Shown: piece by piece, positions 7,930-17,217 of the stretch
Layout: each line of letters begins with the position of its first letter
How positions within the stretch are numbered: position 1 is the stretch's first letter
The notes under the pieces: generated by a model
Database searches by the model: none
The model's input: the letters and a program-made list of their open reading frames with translations, nothing else
What the model was told of the DNA's origin: nothing
NCBI GenBank assembly: GCA_031316115.1
Contig: JALDRC010000005.1
Span: 284,828-348,827, forward strand
From: Nitrososphaeraceae archaeon
GTDB taxonomy: Archaea; Thermoproteota; Nitrososphaeria; Nitrososphaerales; Nitrososphaeraceae
DNA length: 64,000 nt
Direction: 5' to 3'
Made by a program: the position numbers and the translations under genes

Positions 7930-8718
7930 ATGACACAAATAGCAAAAAATATCTATTCGGTTGAGGGTTTGGAAATCCCTATTCCAGGAGTTAATATAAC
8001 TCCTTATATTGTGCAAGAAGATGACAATGGCGAAGACCTGACACTAATTGATACTGGTTATATTTCTGAGATGCCTAAATTTGAAACCTATCTTGATAGT
8101 ATTGGATTGAAATTAAAAAATATTAAACGGATAATTTTGACTCATCTGCACATAGACCATATTCAAGCGGCAAACTACATCAAAAAAATATCTAATGCTA
8201 AAATTTATTCGCATTGGTTGGAAGCCCCTTTTATCTCTAAAAATATACCTTATCCTGGTCCTCCTTCTCAAAGCACATTACAACAGATTTATGATCAAAA
8301 TAATCTAAAAATAGATGATATACTAAAGAGATTTGGACGTTTAGATGCAGAACCTATTCAAGTAGACAGTACATTAGATGATTTGACAAAAGTAAAAAGT
8401 TTAACTGTCATTCATACTCCAGGACATACATTTGGTCATATTGCTTTGTACCATGAAGAAAGCAAGATACTATTTGGTGCAGATATGTTTTCTAAAAACG
8501 CAAAATATGGAATTATTGAGCCAACAACAGATTTTTTCATTGATCCTTTAGTAACTTCTCTATCAATAGTGAGAACATCAAACAAAATAAAATTTGATAA
8601 ATTATATCTTTCACATCAAGATAAACCTATTTTAGAGAATGCTAATAACAAAATGGCAAAGATTGGAAGATCTTTTATAGATAAAATAGTAAGTCAAATG
8701 AAATCTAAAGGATTATGA
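7930..8718 (+). CDS. Metallo-beta-lactamase-fold hydrolase
   Basis: The 262-residue product has the full metal site of the family: THLHIDH at residues 71-77, HTPGHTFGH at 162-170, GAD at 183-185 and a late LSHQDKP with His229. It has the glyoxalase II/lactonase-like arrangement and no signal peptide, so it acts in the cytoplasm. In several lineages MBL hydrolases accompany peroxide or persulfide enzymes, and the tight pairing with OsmC suggests a thiol- or sulfur-stress role; that is inference. A decayed start of a second copy follows OsmC copy 1 (5612) and a middle fragment lies at 63484-63668. Confidence 0.85.
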   Translation: MTQIAKNIYSVEGLEIPIPGVNITPYIVQEDDNGEDLTLIDTGYISEMPKFETYLDSIGLKLKNIKRIILTHLHIDHIQAANYIKKISNAKIYSHWLEAPFISKNIPYPGPPSQSTLQQIYDQNNLKIDDILKRFGRLDAEPIQVDSTLDDLTKVKSLTVIHTPGHTFGHIALYHEESKILFGADMFSKNAKYGIIEPTTDFFIDPLVTSLSIVRTSNKIKFDKLYLSHQDKPILENANNKMAKIGRSFIDKIVSQMKSKGL

Positions 8719-8784
8719 AGATAAAAAATTTTATTTTTTATATTATGTAAATAGGAGTGCAATTATTCCTTTATTAAATTAGAA

Positions 8785-8793
8785 TTTAAATAT
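8785..8793 (+). promoter_or_regulatory. TTTAAATAT promoter box of a dead gene
   Basis: TTTAAATAT ends 21 nt before the ATG of the pseudogene at 8815. Just upstream, AATAGGAGTGCAATTATTCC is the worn right end of a class 1 repeat, so the promoter layout survived the loss of the gene. Confidence 0.5.
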
Positions 8794-8814
8794 GATTTTA
8801 TTTATTTGTAATAA

Positions 8815-9347
8815 ATGAAAATTAATAATATTTCTTCAATATCATTTCTTTCCACTTTAGCATTTCTTTTTGCTGTTACTTCATTTATCATGTCAGTATA
8901 TGCACAAGAAAATAGGACAGATACAGATTTCCCAGTTCTTTGCAATTCAACATGCTAATTTTGGTTCAATATTTGAAATCAATGAAACTGCATATTCATT
9001 GGAATTAAATTATTTATCTGATAACATAATCTTGTTTTTAGATAGACCATTTATAATAGTTACATAAGTAAATAAGATTTTGTAGGTAATTTGGGGATAG
9101 AAATAGATAATATTGCAGTTGATACACAAAATACAGATTAGGTGATTGGTTATGATGAAGTAGAAAAGACTATTGAATTAGAATTGTTCAATCCTATCTA
9201 TAGTTTAAATGAAAACACACTAAAATATTATATCAATTTTCTCAAAACACTTCTATTAATATTCCTAATGATTTTGGAGAATCAACATTATTGGTAGATT
9301 CTAGAGATTTACTTCAATTAGTTACTTTGAGAGTACAGAATAAATAA
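8815..9347 (+). pseudogene. Broken gene of the secreted FSDRPDRIV family
   Basis: The signal peptide (MKINNISSISFLSTL to VYAQ) is intact, but a frameshift follows directly after AQENRTDTDF. In the next frame FFAIQHA, SLELN and LFLDRPF are still recognisable, then a stop at TAAGTAAAT and further frame changes. The end still shows ELFNPIYSLNENTL and DFGESTLLVD. It is a dead family member with decayed flanking repeat sequence. Confidence 0.8.
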
Positions 9348-9480
9348 CTTATATCAAGAAAAAAAATAAAAATTTATAATATTTGATATTCAAACTAATA
9401 TCAAAGTATTAAATTCCATTTAGTTTTATTTTGATATTGGACAATATTCAGTTATTCCAGATTTAACTTATTAAATCCAA

Positions 9481-9741
9481 TTAATTGTTTTTAATTGGGG
9501 TTTGTAATAATTTACCCATTTCATCATGCATGTCAAGAAAGCTTAATCCTTTTGCTGTAGTTTTAAATGTTACCGTTCCTTCTAAGTATTCTATCAGATT
9601 ATTTTCCATCAAAATTGAAAGATATTCTTTTAACTGTGCATAACTTAGAAAAGCTTTATACATAATTTTTGTTTTGGTTCCCCCTCCATTTGCAGCTTGT
9701 AGTATATTACTAACAATTTCTGTTCGACTTCTGTATTTCAT
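9481..9741 (-). CDS. Winged-helix DNA-binding protein (HTH_45 type)
   Basis: The 86-residue product is a single winged helix: KYRSRTEIVSNILQAAN opens the first helix, LSYAQLKEYLSILMENNLI is the helix-turn-helix, and FKTTAKGLSFLD is the wing and closing helix. This form is one of the most common small regulators in Nitrososphaeria. It stands alone between two secreted-family genes on the other strand, so it is a candidate local regulator, though nothing in the sequence proves a target. Confidence 0.8.
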   Translation of the reverse strand: MKYRSRTEIVSNILQAANGGGTKTKIMYKAFLSYAQLKEYLSILMENNLIEYLEGTVTFKTTAKGLSFLDMHDEMGKLLQTPIKNN

Positions 9742-10050
9742 ATTTTTTATATAAGGTTAACCTATTTTAATATTCTGTTAATGAAAAACAAAAGAAGCTA
9801 CTATAGAATAGTTCCATATATTTAATTTCAAATAGAGTAAAATAAACATATATTTTCTATTTTCTAATGATTTTAAAGAAAAAGCTAAAAATAGTTTATT
9901 ACTCAATTTTGGATATATTTACCTAATTTTAGGAAATGGTTTTATATTTCTAATATATCATTATAAAAGCCAATTTTCTTGCTAAATGGAATTAAATTAA
10001 TCAAATATAGAATACTTTTGAATGAAATAGATAAATCTAAAAATTTTGTA

Positions 10051-10097
10051 GCCTGTCGAGAGTAATACCTCTAGTGGTTATAATATAGGAGTCCAAT
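10051..10097 (+). repeat. Class 1 hairpin repeat R2
   Basis: GCCTGTCGAGAGTAATACC is followed by TCTAGTGGTTATAATATAGG and AGTCCAATT. It ends 45 nt before the ATG of the secreted-family gene at 10143. Confidence 0.7.
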
Positions 10098-10112
10098 TAC
10101 GTTTAAGGTGCT

Positions 10113-10121
10113 TTTAAATAT
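10113..10121 (+). promoter_or_regulatory. TTTAAATAT promoter box
   Basis: The box lies between repeat R2 and the gene at 10143, ending 21 nt before the ATG. Confidence 0.6.
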
Positions 10122-10142
10122 TATAACCTTTACAAACCATTC

Positions 10143-10697
10143 ATGAAAATAAATTTAACTTCAATATGGTTGTTATCAACACTATCAATTCTTAATGTTG
10201 CAACCTCATTAACTGCAACAGTTTATGCTCAAGAAGAAGGAAATGTAACAGATTCAGAAGAACCAATGAAATTCTTTGCAATTCAACATGCACAATCAGG
10301 TTCCATTTCTGAAACTAATTCGACTGCTTATTCTTTAGAATTGAATGATGTTTCTGACAAGACTATTTTGTTTTCTGATAGACCAGAGAGAATAGTTACA
10401 TCTATAAGCACAGCTGATTTTATAGGTAACTGGACTAATGGACCAAATAGTTTTGCATTAGATGCTCCAAATGCTGTTTTGGTAGTAGATGAACAAGGAA
10501 TACAAGATAATGCTATTGTTGATTTATTTAATCCAATTTATGATTTAGATAAAAAGACATTAAAATATGAAGTAACTCCAGATAATGCAACATCCATTAA
10601 TATATCAACTAAATTTGGACAGGTAACGTCATTCATAGATACAGGATCTAATCAAGGTGTAGTAGCTGAAATGATTGCTTTAGGTGGTAATAGATAG
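10143..10697 (+). CDS. Secreted FSDRPDRIV-family protein
   Basis: The 184-residue product starts with a signal peptide cleaved after VYAQ. The family core follows: FFAIQHAQSGSISE, YSLELNDVSDKTILFSDRPE, a linker with FIGNWTNG, then DAPNAVLVVD, a LFNPIYDLDKKTLKYEV strand pair and a closing FGQ segment. The core has no cysteine and appears all-beta. Related sequences occur in bacteria as proteins of unknown function; I cannot assign a role beyond an extracellular or cell-surface location. Spacing of repeat, promoter box and ATG is the standard one for the family. The variable tail (DTGSNQGVVAE) differs from its relatives. Confidence 0.75.
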   Translation: MKINLTSIWLLSTLSILNVATSLTATVYAQEEGNVTDSEEPMKFFAIQHAQSGSISETNSTAYSLELNDVSDKTILFSDRPERIVTSISTADFIGNWTNGPNSFALDAPNAVLVVDEQGIQDNAIVDLFNPIYDLDKKTLKYEVTPDNATSINISTKFGQVTSFIDTGSNQGVVAEMIALGGNR

Positions 10698-10924
10698 ATA
10701 CCAGAAATATGATTTGAAGAATATATAATAATATATTCAATAAATACACATATATTCTTTATTTTATTTTTATTACAGTAAAATATTTTTCAATAACTTC
10801 AAAATTTGGAAATTAATACTAATGAAATTTACTTCAAATAGATTAGTATCATATAAAATTAATCAAAAAACTGTAGTAATGTGATCTTCTATCAATAGGG
10901 TTCGTCTACAGATCTAGTAAGCTG

Positions 10925-10967
10925 TTCGTGAGTTGAATTCTCCATGTAGTAGCGTTCTACTACATTA
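10925..10967 (+). repeat. Class 2 hairpin repeat, copy 2
   Basis: TTCGTGAGTTGAATTCTCC is followed by ATGTAGTA and TACTACAT, which pair around GCGTTC. It lies about 230 bp after the gene at 10143 with no secreted-family gene directly behind it. Confidence 0.7.
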
Positions 10968-11022
10968 TTAAAAACTTATTATAAAACATATATAATTGAA
11001 AATTTATTTCAGGTTTTGTCAT

Positions 11023-11223
11023 TTATCTTATTTGAGATTTTCTCTTATGAATGCCGTCTTTTTGGATTAATATGAATATCATTTGATAAAAGGAAATTCC
11101 TAATTTGAATGCCTCAAAATCTACATTCCTTAAAATGGATTTTATTGATTCATTATCTGATGAGTTTAGTATAAATTCATCTATAATTTTTTTGAATTTA
11201 TCATCATTATAATGCAGAAACAT
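11023..11223 (-). CDS. Short hypothetical protein
   Basis: A 66-residue frame with DDKFKKIIDEFILNSSDNES, then ILRNVDFEAFKLGISFYQM and a basic end (KRKSQIR). Predicted all-helical, no signal peptide. I do not recognise it. The amino-acid mix is plausible for a real small protein, but the length and lack of context leave this uncertain. Confidence 0.35.
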   Translation of the reverse strand: MFLHYNDDKFKKIIDEFILNSSDNESIKSILRNVDFEAFKLGISFYQMIFILIQKDGIHKRKSQIR

Positions 11224-11609
11224 TGACTTGATTTTATCTACATAGTTATTAAGACATTGTGAGAAATGTTAGTACTAATTGCTAACATGTAGCATAATGT
11301 ATCTTCCTATAATTTTTGAATCAAATTTTCACAGGATTTTATTTTACTTAAATAGTAATGTAGAATATTTTGTATTTTATCAGAAAAATAAAATGTTTAA
11401 TTTACTCATTATCTTGAAAATATTGTCATGTAAGTACTGTACTAAAGTGATATCAATTAGTATACAATTATAATGACATTAACAATTACAATAAAAAGTG
11501 GTAAACTACCACCATCACTTTCAGATAAAACAAATAAAAATACAAATAAATAACATGATTAAACAATTTAAAAAATAGTTTCATATTATACTAATTAAGA
11601 TAAATACGC
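11224..11609. other. Intergenic stretch before the IS630-like element
   Basis: No supported gene. It probably contains the left end of the IS630-like element, but I could not define terminal repeats by eye. Confidence 0.35.
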
Positions 11610-12619
11610 TTACTCATCTCTAAGAAGGTAATTCCTCATATTCAGATTGAATCTTTTTGTTCTAAAATATATTGATATTTTCTTTCTAAAATCTGTAAAT
11701 GATGAGTAGTATTGTAGAACAAGTAAATCATCTTTGGCTATCTTCCATATCTCTTCCAGTACCATAAATTCAGGAGATGCTGTTGGTTGGTATATTGGAA
11801 TTAGAATATCTTTATTATCAGTAAAATATTGTAATACCTTTTGTGATTTGTAATGTTGTTTTGCTTTATCCAGGAACAGATAACATTTTGGAAACTTCCT
11901 ATGGATTTGCTTTAGGTAATCTAAAAATGTATTTTGATTAAACCAGTCATACTGCCTGAACAGTTGTTTTCCTTGTAAACTTGTAGCACCAAATAAAACT
12001 GATTCCTGATGTGATCCGGTAATTCTTACAACTGGTCTTTCATCTTTGCTTATCCATACTTTCCTAACAAGTAAATCAAAAAAGAAGAATGATTCGTCTG
12101 TCGATACTACTGTAAATCCATCTTTTAAATTGTCCAGTATTTCTCTTGCTCTTTTTTAAAATCTTCTTTCTCTTCTTTTGATGCTGTGTTTACATGTGTC
12201 TTTCTAGGTACTTTCTGTTTGAATCCCCATCTTCGAAGTAATGTATAGATGTAAATATGATGGTAGTGTATACCACTTTCTCTGACTATAATATCATAAA
12301 CCTGTTTTGTAGTCCAGCCTTGTTTGCGAGATAACAATTCATTTTTTATTTTGGATACTATTATCTGTGGTATATCTGGTGGTCTACCACTTTTTGGTCT
12401 GTCTTTCAATCCTTCTATACCTTCTTCTCTGTATCTTCTTAACCAGTCAGATGCCCATGTTCTACTTCTGTGTAGATCTCGGGCTACTTGTGCAGGAATA
12501 TGTTTATCATATACTACATTTAACACAAGCAACATTCTTTCCTTGGTATCTGAATTAGATTCTTTTCTATACAATTGCTCAAATCTTGCTCTTGGAATGT
12601 TACTTTTCTCTAACACCAA
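11610..12619 (-). mobile_element. IS630-family transposase in two overlapping frames
   Basis: The first frame (12619-12125, 164 residues) is the helix-turn-helix half: KERMLLVLNVVYD, SRTWASDWLRRYREEG and GRPPDIP. The second, read from a -1 frame starting near 12155, is the DDE half: VSTDESFFFF, YLFLDKAKQH and EFMVLEEIW supply the Asp, Asp and Glu, and it ends LLRDE at 11610. The switch falls on a run of six A on the coding strand (12152-12157), preceded by TTT. Several IS630 elements make their transposase by frameshifting, so this may be functional rather than broken. Terminal repeats and TA duplication were not resolved. Confidence 0.75.
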
Positions 12620-12740
12620 ACGAATGGTTGTATGCTTACCAAGTTAGCTAAATCTATTATTATCTAAAATGTATGACTGTAATGTTAAATTAATGTCAGC
12701 ATAATCATATTAATTGGTATAGATAATATAATTAAAAGAA

Positions 12741-12790
12741 TAGTAATACCTATAGCGGTTCTAATATGGGAGTCTAATGTAAAGATAATG
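12741..12790 (+). repeat. Class 1 hairpin repeat R3
   Basis: TAGTAATACCTATAGCGG, then TTCTAATATGGGAGTC and AATGTAAAGATAATGC. It lies between the IS630-like element and the 3' end of the hydrolase gene at 13032, with no secreted-family gene directly downstream. Confidence 0.7.
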
Positions 12791-13031
12791 CTTTATTGTT
12801 AGAAACTTATTTAATTTAGATGGTAAATTTAACTAATCATCTTGTAACTATCCAGACTCATCAAATTACGCATATCAAGAAGACATATTAGTGTGAATTA
12901 TCAAAGGATATGATTCTAACCATAAGGTTAACTTAAGTTATTTTATTATTGAATCTGATTTACTTATTATCTTCAAGAAGAGATCTAATAACTTATTACT
13001 ACTACTATTAGATCATAAGAAAAATATGTTA

Positions 13032-14093
13032 TTAGTTGGATTGTGCTGCAGTGGATAGAAATGTATTCATTATTTTACCTATCTCTTCTGGATATTGATC
13101 CATTACTGCATGACCAGCATTTTTGATCTGTACAAGCCAGGCTCCTGGAATCTTCTCTACAATCTTTAAAGAATTAACATGTGGCACGTACATATTATCA
13201 TCAGTTCCAGTTATGACCAAAGTAGGTTTGGCTAATTTTGCAAGCTCATCACAAGCACCACTCCAGTTGGTTGCCTCCCACTCTTTTCCTATATTATTCT
13301 GATTATTCATTGCTTCAGGGGAAAGTCCAGGCTTCGCTTGCTGCATAGTTGGAATGTTATCAAGGACTTCAGGATGCAGTTTAATCCATCCTACTCCTAC
13401 TGAAGCAGCTACAAGCTCTTTCATCTCCTCTTGAGATATAGAAACATTATTTAGAGATTTGTTTACAACTTCGGATTGCAATTTTATAAACTCAGCTGGT
13501 TTGGGTATTTGATCTTTACCGCCACATGATGAACCAACAAGTGTAAGAGTGTTAACCTTATCTGGATACATCATTGTAAACTGTTGAGCTATAAATGATC
13601 CAAGAGAATATCCCATAACATCTGCTTTTGGTATATTCAGAGCACCCAGTAGACCAGCTGCATCACTTGCAAGTTGCTGCATAGAATATGATTTAGAACC
13701 CATTGTTGTATTTCCAAGTCCACGACTATCAAACACAATTACTGTGTGATTTGAAGAAAGATTTGTTAGAAAGGAAAGGTCCCACGCATCCATAACATCA
13801 GAAGCGCCATTGAAAAGGATGATATGGTCACCTTTTCCTAACATTTTGTATGAAATTTCAATATCACCTATCTGAATTTTTTTTGCTGGAATACTTTGTA
13901 TGTTTGATGAATCTATTGCATTGAAATTTGTGTTATCTTGCTGACCATATACATGATTGGTAGTAGTAGTCATAATAATGACAGTGGTAGTAGAAATAAT
14001 CATTATAAACATGAAGATAATGATGAAAACAGAAGTGTTGTTTCCTTTACTTTTTTGTGGGTAATGCATTTTTTTTCTAATGTTTAGTAACAT
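13032..14093 (-). CDS. Secreted or membrane-anchored alpha/beta hydrolase
   Basis: The 353-residue product starts with a basic segment and one hydrophobic stretch (SVFIIIFMFIMIISTTTV), then VYGQQ, so it is exported. Residues 70-350 are an alpha/beta hydrolase: LFNGASDVMDAWD forms the oxyanion region, VMGYSLGSF holds the nucleophile Ser163, ITGTDDNM the acid, and NAGHAVMDQ the histidine. It resembles small esterase/epoxide-hydrolase-like enzymes; the substrate is unknown. A later ATG at codon 9 is an alternative start. It reads against the flanking secreted-family genes and shares no operon. Confidence 0.8.
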   Translation of the reverse strand: MLLNIRKKMHYPQKSKGNNTSVFIIIFMFIMIISTTTVIIMTTTTNHVYGQQDNTNFNAIDSSNIQSIPAKKIQIGDIEISYKMLGKGDHIILFNGASDVMDAWDLSFLTNLSSNHTVIVFDSRGLGNTTMGSKSYSMQQLASDAAGLLGALNIPKADVMGYSLGSFIAQQFTMMYPDKVNTLTLVGSSCGGKDQIPKPAEFIKLQSEVVNKSLNNVSISQEEMKELVAASVGVGWIKLHPEVLDNIPTMQQAKPGLSPEAMNNQNNIGKEWEATNWSGACDELAKLAKPTLVITGTDDNMYVPHVNSLKIVEKIPGAWLVQIKNAGHAVMDQYPEEIGKIMNTFLSTAAQSN

Positions 14094-14232
14094 TAACTTA
14101 CTATTAACCCTATGCCTTATAATTCAGGAAATTATTAATTGATATAAAAATACACAGCATTAATAATAACTAATAGTAGGTTTGTAATATGCAAAATCAA
14201 AAGTAGATGAATGGAGAAAACTACTGAACAAT

Positions 14233-14273
14233 TGGGAGTAATACCTATAGCGGTGCAAAAATAGGACCCCAAT
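14233..14273 (+). repeat. Class 1 hairpin repeat R4
   Basis: TGGGAGTAATACCTATAGCG with CCTAT...ATAGG still able to pair, then ACCCCAATT. It ends 50 nt before the ATG at 14324. Confidence 0.7.
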
Positions 14274-14293
14274 TATTGTTTTAATAAATCAGA

Positions 14294-14302
14294 TTTAAAT
14301 AT
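14294..14302 (+). promoter_or_regulatory. TTTAAATAT promoter box
   Basis: It ends 21 nt before the ATG at 14324 and lies between repeat R4 and the gene. Confidence 0.6.
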
Positions 14303-14323
14303 GATTTTTTTTATTTGTAATTC

Positions 14324-14851
14324 ATGAAAATTAATAATTTGTCTTCAATATCATTTCTTTCAACATTATCAATACTTGTAGCTTTTACTTCATTAACTAT
14401 ATCAGTATATGCACAGGAAGATAGAAATACAACAGATTCAGAAATGCCTAAATTCTTTGCTATTCAACATGCTACTTCTGGTAAAATATCTGAAATCAAT
14501 GAAACTACATATAGTTTAGAATTAAATGATGTTTCTGATAAAACTATTTTGTTCTCTGACAGACCAGACAGAATTGTAAAAACAGAAAGCACAACAAACT
14601 TCACAGATAACTGGTCTACCGGAGCGGATAGTTTTGCAGTTGATACACCTAATGCTGTATTGGTCGTAGAGGAATCAGAAAGACAAGATAATACAATAAT
14701 AGAATTATTTAATCCTACTTATGATTCTAATAAAAAGACATTAAAATATAATGTAATTCCAGATAATGTAACATCTATTGATTTGGTAGGTGAGTTTGGA
14801 CAGGCAACTTTACTCATTGATCCTGGTGGTCAATCTGGCCCTGGAACATGA
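14324..14851 (+). CDS. Secreted FSDRPDRIV-family protein
   Basis: A 175-residue product with signal peptide (MKINNLSSISFLSTL to VYAQ) and the full core: FFAIQHATSGKISEINETTY, ILFSDRPDRIVKTEST, NWSTGADSFAVD, PNAVLVVEE, ELFNPTYDSNKKTLKYNV. Its end (DLVGEFGQATLLIDPGG then QSGPGT) is nearly identical to that of the gene at 19772, and the DNA stays similar for about 150 bp after both stop codons. That is a recent duplication of gene plus 3' flank. Function is unknown; location is outside the membrane. Confidence 0.75.
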   Translation: MKINNLSSISFLSTLSILVAFTSLTISVYAQEDRNTTDSEMPKFFAIQHATSGKISEINETTYSLELNDVSDKTILFSDRPDRIVKTESTTNFTDNWSTGADSFAVDTPNAVLVVEESERQDNTIIELFNPTYDSNKKTLKYNVIPDNVTSIDLVGEFGQATLLIDPGGQSGPGT

Positions 14852-15010
14852 ACGTGAAAAGTTTAAACATGCTTGATATATCTATAGGAAATCTTTTTTT
14901 AAAATTTTTATTTTAAATTGATCTTTATAAAAAATTAATGTTTTGAATAGAATTAAGATAAATGACTATAGAATATCTATGAATAAGATTAGTGGGTTTG
15001 GAAAAACTAC

Positions 15011-15055
15011 CAGTCTGAAGTAATACCTATAGCAGTGAGAAAAAGTGGAGTCCAA
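15011..15055 (+). repeat. Class 1 hairpin repeat R5
   Basis: CAGTCTGAAGTAATACCTAT then AGCAGTGAGAAAAAGTGGAG and TCCAATT. The hairpin pairing is weakened (GTGG instead of TAGG). It ends 51 nt before the ATG at 15107. The copy R7, after the twin gene at 19772, has the same AGCAGTGAGAAAAA variant. Confidence 0.7.
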
Positions 15056-15077
15056 TTATTCCTTTATTAAATTAGAA

Positions 15078-15086
15078 TTTAAATAT
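15078..15086 (+). promoter_or_regulatory. TTTAAATAT promoter box
   Basis: It ends 20 nt before the ATG at 15107, between repeat R5 and the gene. Confidence 0.6.
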
Positions 15087-15106
15087 GATTATATAGAAAT
15101 TCAATT

Positions 15107-15631
15107 ATGAAAAATAATTCAACTTTAATGATATTACTTTCGACCCTATCAATTCTTATTTCTGCATCAACATTGACTTCAATTTATGCTCAAGAAAATA
15201 TGACAGATACCGACATGCCAAAATTCTTTGCAATACAACATGCTCAATCTGCTTCAATATCTAAAGTAAATGCAACAACTAATTTCTTGGAATTACATGA
15301 TGTCTCTGATGTCATCTTATTCTCAGATAGACCAGACAGGATTGTAAAGACAGAAAGTACTCAACAGTTTTTAGATAGATGGTATGATGCAGGTACAGAT
15401 ACAAAAAATAGTTTCTTTTCAGATCCTCCTAATGCTGCTTTAGTTATAGATGACCAAGAAGGCCAGGATGTAGCAATTCTTGAATTGTTTGAACCTGCAT
15501 ATGATTATGATTCTAACATATTGGTATATAATTTTAATTATCTAAATAATACTAATACTATATTGCCAAATGAGTTTGGAGAGACGACTTTAGTAATAGA
15601 CAGTTCTCATCCAATGCATATACACCTTTAA
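15107..15631 (+). CDS. Secreted FSDRPDRIV-family protein, second subfamily
   Basis: A 174-residue product with signal peptide ending IYAQE. It represents the second subfamily: SASISKVNATTNFLELHDVS, LFSDRPDRIVKTESTQQF, then LDRWYDAGTD and FFSDPPNAALVIDDQ, ending LFEPAYDYDSN and an Asn/Tyr-rich strand. The genes at 24866 and 36368 belong to the same subfamily, and a 5' fragment at 29866 matches its first 35 bp closely. The C-terminus (SSHPMHIHL) has two histidines, not seen in relatives. Function unknown. Confidence 0.75.
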   Translation: MKNNSTLMILLSTLSILISASTLTSIYAQENMTDTDMPKFFAIQHAQSASISKVNATTNFLELHDVSDVILFSDRPDRIVKTESTQQFLDRWYDAGTDTKNSFFSDPPNAALVIDDQEGQDVAILELFEPAYDYDSNILVYNFNYLNNTNTILPNEFGETTLVIDSSHPMHIHL

Positions 15632-15650
15632 TTCTTAACCAAAGAAAACT

Positions 15651-15739
15651 ACGGGCCCGTCGGGAGTAATACCTATAGCGGTTCTAAAATAGGAGTCTGT
15701 TATAGAGATATTAAAATCTCATATTTAGCTTTTTTTTTA
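15651..15739 (+). repeat. Class 1 hairpin repeat R6 (long form)
   Basis: ACGGGCCCGTCGGGAGTAAT, then CCTAT...ATAGG around AGCGGTTCTAAA, then GAGTCTG, and a T-rich end (ATATTTAGCTTTTTTTTT). It lies 20 nt after the secreted-family gene at 15107 and before the 3' end of the opposing hydrolase gene, a fitting place for a terminator. Confidence 0.75.
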
Positions 15740-15785
15740 TTGGAACGTTTTCAAAAAATCAGAAAAATAAAATGAGAATTTAGCC

Positions 15786-17081
15786 TTAATTATTTAGTTT
15801 AGTAGAGTTGAATGATGAAGAAGGTAAGTTAGAAGTAGCCAGAGGTGTAAACCCATTATGAGATTCAAGCCATGAATAAAGATCTCTCAAAACGTACTGT
15901 TGTATTGGGCCAAATTCAGATTTCCATTCGGATGAAGGATAGAATACATGACCAAGATTAGGATAAGTTATCAACGTATGGTCAGGATGATTTACATCTG
16001 TTAATCTTTGTTGCAAGAGAAACGCTTGTTGAACTGGAGTCTGAGTATCATTCTCTCCATTGAGTATTAGAATACCTGTAGATTGAGAGACATTACCAAT
16101 GATGCCGAGATTTGTTGGCAAATTAGATAATGATTTCCACAATACAGGACAAACCGCGGGGTGGTTGCATTCGAGAGATCTGAAAGATGTAATATTTTCA
16201 TACCCCTTTACCAGCAAAGGTTTAAGTTGTTTCTCAATACTTATGTAATCACTCGTGCCAAAATCCTTCGCTAGAATGGTCGTTATGGCTTCAGTATTAT
16301 TAGTAAGCATAACAGAAGAGGGCACCAAGAATTGCCTTAACAGAGGGTCGTTAGCTATTTGTTGTATTGATATCATTCCAGTTTTATTTCTATCCAATAC
16401 TTGTGAAGCATACTCTAAGGGCAAGGATACGTCTTGATAGTATTCTACTGCTTTTGTGGGGTTCTGAGCTAACACTGCCATAAGTATTATGTTCTTTACA
16501 TTCGTCGAATTATCTAATGCTACTCTTGGAGCGTAAATCGTGCCTTCGCTATGACCAATTATATTTATCCTCTTAGGATCCACCTCAGGTTGTTGTAGAA
16601 GAACATTCAAAGCTTTCTTGCCATCTCGAATATAATCATTGGCTGTAGCATTTCCCCAAACATTTGTGTTCAAAACAGTATAATTTGAACTAACACCTCT
16701 TTTATCGTATCGAAGTACTTCAAAGCCTCTTTCTGATAGATATTGAGATATTTCGAAAGTAAGTTGACCCGAGGGATATATCTTTGTACCTGTTGCATTA
16801 TCAATACGGATAAATCCTTCAGTCCCATTCATATCTACTGCACCAGACCCCTGAATAAGAAGAACGCCTGGAAATGGTCCGTTTCCAACTGCAGGAATAG
16901 TTAGTTGTGCATTAGTCTTTACACCATTACCTAAATCAATAACCAAGTCTCTATATTTTATTGTCTGTAAGTCTTGTTGAGCTAGTACTGTAAAATTGTT
17001 GCCAGACAATACAGACGATATAGAATAGAGAGTAAGAGAGAGAAGAAAAATTATTGATATTGTTACCAATAGACTTTTCAA
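15786..17081 (-). CDS. Secreted alpha/beta hydrolase (esterase/peptidase-like)
   Basis: The 431-residue product begins with a signal peptide (MKSLLVTISIIFLLSLTLYS, cleavage near VLAQQ). The hydrolase core has GVLLIQGSGAVD (oxyanion loop), RYDKRGVSSN, IIGHSEGTIYAPR with nucleophile Ser178, LNGENDTQTP with the acid, and NLGHVFYPS with the histidine. The order and the inserted helical segment of about 120 residues resemble BAAT/dienelactone-type exported hydrolases. It should act on esters or amides outside the cell. It is convergent with the secreted gene at 15107 and has no operon partner. Confidence 0.8.
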   Translation of the reverse strand: MKSLLVTISIIFLLSLTLYSISSVLSGNNFTVLAQQDLQTIKYRDLVIDLGNGVKTNAQLTIPAVGNGPFPGVLLIQGSGAVDMNGTEGFIRIDNATGTKIYPSGQLTFEISQYLSERGFEVLRYDKRGVSSNYTVLNTNVWGNATANDYIRDGKKALNVLLQQPEVDPKRINIIGHSEGTIYAPRVALDNSTNVKNIILMAVLAQNPTKAVEYYQDVSLPLEYASQVLDRNKTGMISIQQIANDPLLRQFLVPSSVMLTNNTEAITTILAKDFGTSDYISIEKQLKPLLVKGYENITSFRSLECNHPAVCPVLWKSLSNLPTNLGIIGNVSQSTGILILNGENDTQTPVQQAFLLQQRLTDVNHPDHTLITYPNLGHVFYPSSEWKSEFGPIQQYVLRDLYSWLESHNGFTPLATSNLPSSSFNSTKLNN

Positions 17082-17217
17082 TATATAATCATTATAGAAG
17101 AGTTATATAAGCATAGCGAAAAGTTATGAACGGGAAATAATAATGACTACTTTTTCAAGTCCGAAATATAATTGAAACCTTCTTGTAGAAATTTAAAACT
17201 TGATTTTTAAAAATAAA

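Noticed and set aside
12324..12647. Plus-strand frames opposite the IS630-like transposase
   Set aside because: Antisense shadows; the minus strand has clear helix-turn-helix and DDE motifs.
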